Below, piece after piece: positions 46,641 through 50,812 of a stretch of 50,812 nucleotides of DNA. Under the pieces are notes generated by a model, which had not been told where the DNA came from, made no database searches, and worked only from the letters and a program-made list of their open reading frames with translations. The position numbers were made by a program, and so were the translations under genes. Numbering within the stretch: position 1 is the stretch's first letter; each line of letters begins with the position of its first letter. Source of the DNA: a virus; the IMG/VR virus record IMGVR_UViG_3300046777_002561, positions 1 through 50,812 of that record; one strand, given 5' to 3'.

Positions 46641-47066
46641 TTACATGGTACGATCTTTATTATCGATTGGTCCGTCTGTCAACCAAAGTGAGCAACTTCT
46701 TGTTCCTGCACATTTAAAATGGAGAACATTGCAGTAACCAAGATCAGCTTTTTCTGCTGTTGCCATAGTATCGGCATTATCTTCTTTGCCAGCCATTCCT
46801 TTAGCAATACAATCTCTCATTTTATCAGAGATATCAAATGCTGCACAATTCCCACATCTCATTGTTTTTGCATTTTCAACAGAGATACCCCAAACCTTTG
46901 CTAACTTATTCCAATGGTCTCCTGGAACATTTGGATTAGCTGGTCCATACAAGTATTCCTCTATTGCATGTTGTCTGTTCTTAACATTGGTGTCAAGATC
47001 TTGAGTGGCAACTGGACAACCACCAGCTGCTTCATCCAGTTGTAATGAAAATTGTTTAAATTTCAC
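46641..47066 (-). CDS. Cys-rich virion-associated protein with LDE|A leader
   Basis: 141 residues. MKFKQFSLQLDEAAGGCP carries an LDE|A site near residue 12, so the first dozen residues are a candidate propeptide. Then MRCGNCAAFDISDKMRDC and LGYCNVLHFKCAGTRSCSLW give about eight Cys, compatible with zinc or an iron-sulphur cluster. Conserved in T4-like phages; function unknown. Confidence 0.75.
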   Translation of the reverse strand: MKFKQFSLQLDEAAGGCPVATQDLDTNVKNRQHAIEEYLYGPANPNVPGDHWNKLAKVWGISVENAKTMRCGNCAAFDISDKMRDCIAKGMAGKEDNADTMATAEKADLGYCNVLHFKCAGTRSCSLWLTDGPIDNKDRTM

Positions 47067-47545
47067 TTTTTAGCTCTACTTGATAATCTAGAACGCTCAA
47101 TCTCTCTAATTCTTGGCATCATTCTTGTTGCTAAGTTATTAACAATATGCTCCATCGATTTTAGCTGAGCTTCAATACGATCTTTTTCCATAGCAGATAG
47201 TTGATCCTTACTTCTTCCACGTAACAATCTTTTTTGAAGAGCACGACGTGCAGCCAAATTAGCACGCTTTTTTAATGTTTCTAGATTAGATGCACGTTTT
47301 AATTTTACATTTAATGCGGCTTGTCTAGTTACTGCAGTTCTTGCAAAGTGCATATGCTTACGCATTCTTGAAGATGCAGAAATCTTTTCATCCAAAGTTT
47401 CTTCATTGACTTCTATACCTAGTTCTTCTTCAAAGTCTTCTGGAGCATATAGATCAGCAATATCTTCCCAAGATAGGCGATTAGCCATATCCTCTAGTTC
47501 ATCGTCAGAAATTTCTTCTGAAAGGTAAGTTTTAAAATTAAGCAT
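47063..47545 (-). CDS. Conserved virion-region protein, 160 residues
   Basis: Acidic N-terminal half (DDELEDMANRLSWEDIADLYAPEDFEEE), then TLDEKISASSRMRKHMHFARTAVTRQAALNVKLKRAS and a basic RKALQKRLLRGRSK-type region, a pairing conserved in T4-like phages. The LDEK site could be cut by the prohead protease, releasing the basic half. Overlaps its neighbours. Confidence 0.75.
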   Translation of the reverse strand: MLNFKTYLSEEISDDELEDMANRLSWEDIADLYAPEDFEEELGIEVNEETLDEKISASSRMRKHMHFARTAVTRQAALNVKLKRASNLETLKKRANLAARRALQKRLLRGRSKDQLSAMEKDRIEAQLKSMEHIVNNLATRMMPRIREIERSRLSSRAKK

Positions 47546-47978
47546 TTTTTATTGTAGCCCTTAACATCCAGCCATGTTTTTCGTGTGCTGTTAATCTATC
47601 TTGTAAAAAGTTTGATATTCCTAACTGACCTAATTCTTCAGCTTTTTGATATGCTTTGGTAAGAGTTAATAATAAAATATCGTTATCATTATTTAATGAT
47701 GCAAACATTTCTCTCGGTTGAGCAATCGATAAGGATTCAATAACAGCACTCATTGCAAGCATAGCAGCAATAGAAGTCGGTGCATATTGATCTAATGTTC
47801 TAATTTGTTCTGCAATTGGATCTACAGCGCCATGTAACTCTTCATAAAGGTCACCTAAAAAGCTATGATACTGTGGAAAATTTGGACCCTCTACATTCCA
47901 ATGAAATTGGTGAGCCTTAAAATACATCACAAATGTATTTGCTAAACTTTCTTTTAAATATTGTACTAATTCATCCAT
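47538..47978 (-). CDS. dps: Dps-like ferritin
   Basis: 146 residues with the Dps core. HWNVEGPNF carries His26, followed by His38, Asp53 and Glu57 at the spacing of E. coli Dps H51, H63, D78 and E82. The D67 position is Gly42 with Asp43 next to it, so one ferroxidase ligand is shifted or missing. Dps stores iron and shields DNA from peroxide; it may work with the AhpC/AhpD at the other end of the window. The gene sits between virion proteins and could be packaged or expressed late. Confidence 0.87.
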   Translation of the reverse strand: MDELVQYLKESLANTFVMYFKAHQFHWNVEGPNFPQYHSFLGDLYEELHGAVDPIAEQIRTLDQYAPTSIAAMLAMSAVIESLSIAQPREMFASLNNDNDILLLTLTKAYQKAEELGQLGISNFLQDRLTAHEKHGWMLRATIKNA

Positions 47979-50075
47979 TTAGGGCTCCAATTGATGACTT
48001 TTTCTCATTGCTTTATAAGCTGACGAAGGTTGAGTGAATTGTTGAACCTGAGCTCTATGAATGCTTTCACGCTCTGCACCGTGTGCTGCTGTAACTTTTT
48101 GAGTCTCAGGATTGCCAGCATAACTCTTAAATGATACTAAGCCAACTGGTTTACCTTCATGTCCTTGATCATCAATTGTCTTATCAACACCGTGCCATGC
48201 ATCTTTACTATCATTAAAATTGATATCTCTTGGTTGTTTGTCGCTTAGAGGAGAAATAGTTTCATCAGCTTCTCTTAAGTCCTTATCAGCTGTATGATAA
48301 GTTTTACCTTTAGTGATATAGGAATTAACTCTTGCCATGCCCCATTGTTGAGGAGTAGTTCCTGGTCTATGTGATGTTTTCCAGGCAGCCATCCCTCTGC
48401 TATACACTTGTTTTAGAGTACCTAGCGATACTCCAGATGCTTTTGCTTTAGCAGCAAGTCCTTTCTCAGCAGCTTCATCTATTTGATCAGGAGTTCCATC
48501 TTTTGCTGTCACAATTCTTCCTTTTCTTATTTTTCTCTTAAACACTTTGCCACCAGGACCTACAGTTTCTTTTTCATCATAATCAGATGTATCTACAGAT
48601 TCTTCCACTTCTGATCCTCCTGCTGTAAATGTAGGAACGTGTGCCATTGGTTCATTTGCAAAACTTACGTCTCTATGAATAGAAAGCTCTGACATCTTTT
48701 GTAAATGACCTCTCATGAACTCTAACTTAGTATCATCAACACCTAAAAGATTTAGAGTGTCATGAGCAATTGCAAATTTCATCATAAAAAGATGCATCAT
48801 TTGTTCGTTAGCAAATCCATCCTTAATCGCTTTCTTTTCAATACCGAGATACTGATCAGTAGCTTGCATAGCTTGCAACAGTTTTTCAGTATTTAAACTA
48901 GTATCTTTTATTAATTGATTAAAAAGAGCCTGAGCACCTGGACACATATCAAAATGTCTAGTTGCGTATCCTGCAAAAGTGATTTGAGAATTCTCTTCCT
49001 TCAATTCCTGTTTTTGTTTATCTGTCATGCAAAGGAAAGGAATTTGTTGTTCGCCAAACATTCTTTTTGCCCTAAGTGTATAGATAGAAGGTTTAGTCTT
49101 AACGTTCTTATCAGTACTCCATGGCTCCATCAGTGATGGATCGTCTGGATTTTTCTTAACTTTTTCTTTAGCTTTATCTTGATTTTTCTTTACTTCTGCT
49201 GCAGATGCAACACCTTTTGGTGCATTCTTTTTATTAACATCTGGAAAATTCTTGAATGATGGTCTTTCTTTGTAGGCACCAGAATCTTTATAGAATTTAC
49301 TTTCCGTTATTGATGCAATCCAATGCTTAGATGTAGAACCATCTTCTTCTTGAATCGTTACATAGGTAGTTCCACGGTAAACAATTACTCCATGCTTTCC
49401 ATCAAATGTAGTTACTTCTTCACCAAGTTTAAATATTCTACCAGCAACATATAATTCACGAATGTCAGGGATTTCTGGCATCGATTTTTGTTCTTCTATC
49501 TTCATTCCTTTTCTCAAATCATGAAAAAGTTCTTTTGCGTGGTCATCTGATACATGATATGGTATTCCTTTTCTGAATGATTTAAAATCGTTATTTGATG
49601 CATGCTCTCTTTGTCTTGTTCCTGAAATTCCAGTGGTTCCTTCAGCATCAGGGTCTCTGTGTCCTGCTGAAACTACTTCTACATCCATTCCTGGATGCTT
49701 ATACTTTTCTACTTTTTCTTTATACTCATCGACACGATCAGAACCAGCTACCATCGTTACCTTTTTATATCCAGCCTTATGAAACTTATCAAGATAGTGC
49801 ATGAATGTTGGTGTTTCTTTTGAAGAATGCTCAATATTCACGCCAGGAAACATTCTTTTAGCGTGTTTGACTTTAATAGCTGGGGGTAGGGGATTCTTTT
49901 TTGGATCATGTGAATGCGACATAACAACCACATGATCTGCTTTGTGCTGGAGTGCAGTGTCTCGCACCTTATGTGCTACGAGACCATGCCCTGATGTTGG
50001 TGGATTGCCTCGCATATAGGCAAATACTATATGCTTAGATTGTTCTTCCTCGGCAATAAAAGATTTGAAGTCCAT
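47979..50075 (-). CDS. Multidomain virion protein with N-terminal nucleotidyltransferase-like domain
   Basis: 698 residues. Domain 1 (about 13-200) resembles NadR/cytidylyltransferase-type nucleotidyltransferases: GNPPTSGHG (TxGH variant of HxGH) and TTGISGTRQRE (ISSTRxR-like). A beta/KOW-like domain follows (about 215-262, GKHGVIVYRGTTYVTI), then a helical Cys/Met-rich part, and a DUF5824-like segment (SLGTLKQVYSRGMAAWKTSH; PQQWGMARVNSYI). QIDEAAEK and DLREADE are (L/I)xE|A sites, so the chain may be cleaved during capsid maturation. Activity is unproven. Confidence 0.72.
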   Translation of the reverse strand: MDFKSFIAEEEQSKHIVFAYMRGNPPTSGHGLVAHKVRDTALQHKADHVVVMSHSHDPKKNPLPPAIKVKHAKRMFPGVNIEHSSKETPTFMHYLDKFHKAGYKKVTMVAGSDRVDEYKEKVEKYKHPGMDVEVVSAGHRDPDAEGTTGISGTRQREHASNNDFKSFRKGIPYHVSDDHAKELFHDLRKGMKIEEQKSMPEIPDIRELYVAGRIFKLGEEVTTFDGKHGVIVYRGTTYVTIQEEDGSTSKHWIASITESKFYKDSGAYKERPSFKNFPDVNKKNAPKGVASAAEVKKNQDKAKEKVKKNPDDPSLMEPWSTDKNVKTKPSIYTLRAKRMFGEQQIPFLCMTDKQKQELKEENSQITFAGYATRHFDMCPGAQALFNQLIKDTSLNTEKLLQAMQATDQYLGIEKKAIKDGFANEQMMHLFMMKFAIAHDTLNLLGVDDTKLEFMRGHLQKMSELSIHRDVSFANEPMAHVPTFTAGGSEVEESVDTSDYDEKETVGPGGKVFKRKIRKGRIVTAKDGTPDQIDEAAEKGLAAKAKASGVSLGTLKQVYSRGMAAWKTSHRPGTTPQQWGMARVNSYITKGKTYHTADKDLREADETISPLSDKQPRDINFNDSKDAWHGVDKTIDDQGHEGKPVGLVSFKSYAGNPETQKVTAAHGAERESIHRAQVQQFTQPSSAYKAMRKSHQLEP

Positions 50076-50110
50076 GAAAGTCCATTAAAATAAAACTATT
50101 AACAATATAT

Positions 50111-50118
50111 TATTTATG
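50111..50118 (-). promoter_or_regulatory. T4-type late promoter-like box CATAAATA
   Basis: One mismatch from TATAAATA on the minus strand, 36 bases upstream of the ATG at 50075. Confidence 0.4.
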
Positions 50119-50135
50119 GACTTTCAATTTTAGGT

Positions 50136-50516
50136 TTAATAAGTAAATTCTTGCCAATTCAAAATATCTTCATTCCATGTATAAAATTTAGGAGGATCAC
50201 CAGTGCCAGCATCTTGAGGTAATGCTACTGGTGCTTCCCAATTGCATGTTGTCTCGTTTAGTAACCAACTATTAAATGGTTTTGGAGGAACGAATGCATC
50301 ACGTTGACTATCATAAGTGTAGCCAATTCCAGCATAGTTCTTTCTAAAGTTACCATTGTAACTAGTTTGCTTCCATGTTCCCCCTAAAAGGTTTCTACAG
50401 AAAGTAGCTCCTATTGATTCTACTTCATTGCCGTTTGCATCCGCTGTATCAGAATTTGCTACAACTATTACACGAAGAACGACATTATTTTCTCCCAATT
50501 CAGCAAAATGTGCCAT
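50136..50516 (-). CDS. Conserved virion-associated protein, 126 residues
   Basis: MAHFAELGENNVVLRVIVVANSD, then GGTWKQTSYNGNFRKNYAGIGYTYD, DAFVPPKPFNSW and CNWEAPVALP, a pattern widely shared among T4-like phages of aquatic bacteria, often beside fibre or baseplate genes. Function unknown. Confidence 0.85.
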   Translation of the reverse strand: MAHFAELGENNVVLRVIVVANSDTADANGNEVESIGATFCRNLLGGTWKQTSYNGNFRKNYAGIGYTYDSQRDAFVPPKPFNSWLLNETTCNWEAPVALPQDAGTGDPPKFYTWNEDILNWQEFTY

Positions 50517-50531
50517 ATTAAATTTACTCCT

Positions 50532-50812
50532 TTAAAATTTTACGTTTTCATCAATAAAATTAAATGCTATTGATATTCTTGTATCATTATCTTGATTTGG
50601 TATTACACTATGTCTCAAAAAAGAAGGAAAAATAATAAATCTTCCTTGTTTAGGTTGTATTTCCCATGAACCAAAAAACATACTATTTGTATCATTTATT
50701 GGATAGGAATGGGATAATGTTGGATTTTCAAATACTATGTTTCCTGACTTTTCATCTGCCTTCAGATATAATACAGCTGACATTGTTGATCCTGGATGCC
50801 CATGCGGTATAT
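50532..50812 (-). CDS. 2OG-Fe(II) oxygenase-like protein, 5' end beyond the window
   Basis: Only the C-terminal about 93 residues are visible; the frame stays open to the right edge. Visible motifs: PHGHPGSTMSAVLYLK (probable HxH/HxD region), GNIVFENP, GRFIIFPSFLRHSVIPNQ (second His) and RISIAFNF (Arg). They fit the family of phage 2OG-Fe(II) oxygenases with conserved ends. A complete start cannot be seen. Confidence 0.75.
   Translation of the reverse strand, partial: IPHGHPGSTMSAVLYLKADEKSGNIVFENPTLSHSYPINDTNSMFFGSWEIQPKQGRFIIFPSFLRHSVIPNQDNDTRISIAFNFIDENVKF

Noticed and set aside
50076-50126. 11-bp inverted repeat (TGAAAGTCCAT / ATGGACTTTCA) upstream of the gene at 47979
   Set aside because: The far arm overlaps the late-promoter box and would not be transcribed from it; one arm partly duplicates the gene's first codons.

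Overview
This window is a piece of a large tailed-phage genome of the T4-like (myovirus) supergroup. The basis is the combination of an ATP-dependent DNA ligase, a T4-type RNase H, a T4 gp61-like primase, a DsbA-like late-transcription protein, PhoH, class I ribonucleotide reductase, ThyX, dCMP deaminase, TATAAATA late-promoter boxes and a long block of virion genes whose products carry (L/I)xE|A sites of the kind cut by T4-type prohead proteases. The host is probably a Gram-negative bacterium (spanin-like lipoproteins, GH19 endolysin). An AhpC of the AhpD-partnered class and small modular proteins of a kind I associate with phages of betaproteobacteria fit a freshwater betaproteobacterium, but that is inference. 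There is no integrase and no CRISPR array.

Layout. Almost everything reads leftward except one rightward block. From the left edge: a tmRNA-like 3' half (112-179), then an ahpC / 30-residue membrane peptide / ahpD operon (218-1382), a RecB-like nuclease, an endolysin, an S8-type protease with a small Ig-like protein, phoH, and psiE (to about 7.6 kb). From 7.6 to 19.75 kb come many small genes plus ligase, RNase H and conserved phage proteins. At 19.75-20.0 kb lies a divergent control region with opposed sigma70-like promoters and a palindromic operator-like site; a second copy of the site overlaps the next promoter. From 20.0 to 28.7 kb is a rightward accessory block of about 34 tightly overlapping small genes, including five copies of one family, a GC-richer cassette group and a class I glutamine-amidotransferase-like protein. 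It converges at 28.69 kb on leftward nucleotide-metabolism genes (dCMP deaminase, NrdB, thioredoxin, NrdA, ThyX) together with a GT9-like glycosyltransferase, a 2OG-Fe(II) oxygenase, a spanin-like pair and the primase (to 37.5 kb). From 37.5 kb to the right edge are structural genes: coiled-coil/TM and DUF4214 proteins, three tail-fibre-like proteins sharing an N-terminal domain, prohead or internal virion proteins, Dps, and a multidomain nucleotidyltransferase-like virion protein.

How it fits together. The nucleotide genes supply dNTPs; ligase, RNase H and primase serve replication; PhoH and PsiE suggest a phosphate-limitation theme; AhpC, AhpD and Dps suggest a peroxide and iron defence theme. 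Gene packing is extreme: most neighbours overlap as ATGA or TAATG, so many start codons were chosen from those overlaps plus Shine-Dalgarno (SD) sequences. Several real genes are under 60 codons and were found by translating the gaps by hand. No stretch longer than 300 bases lacks a gene.
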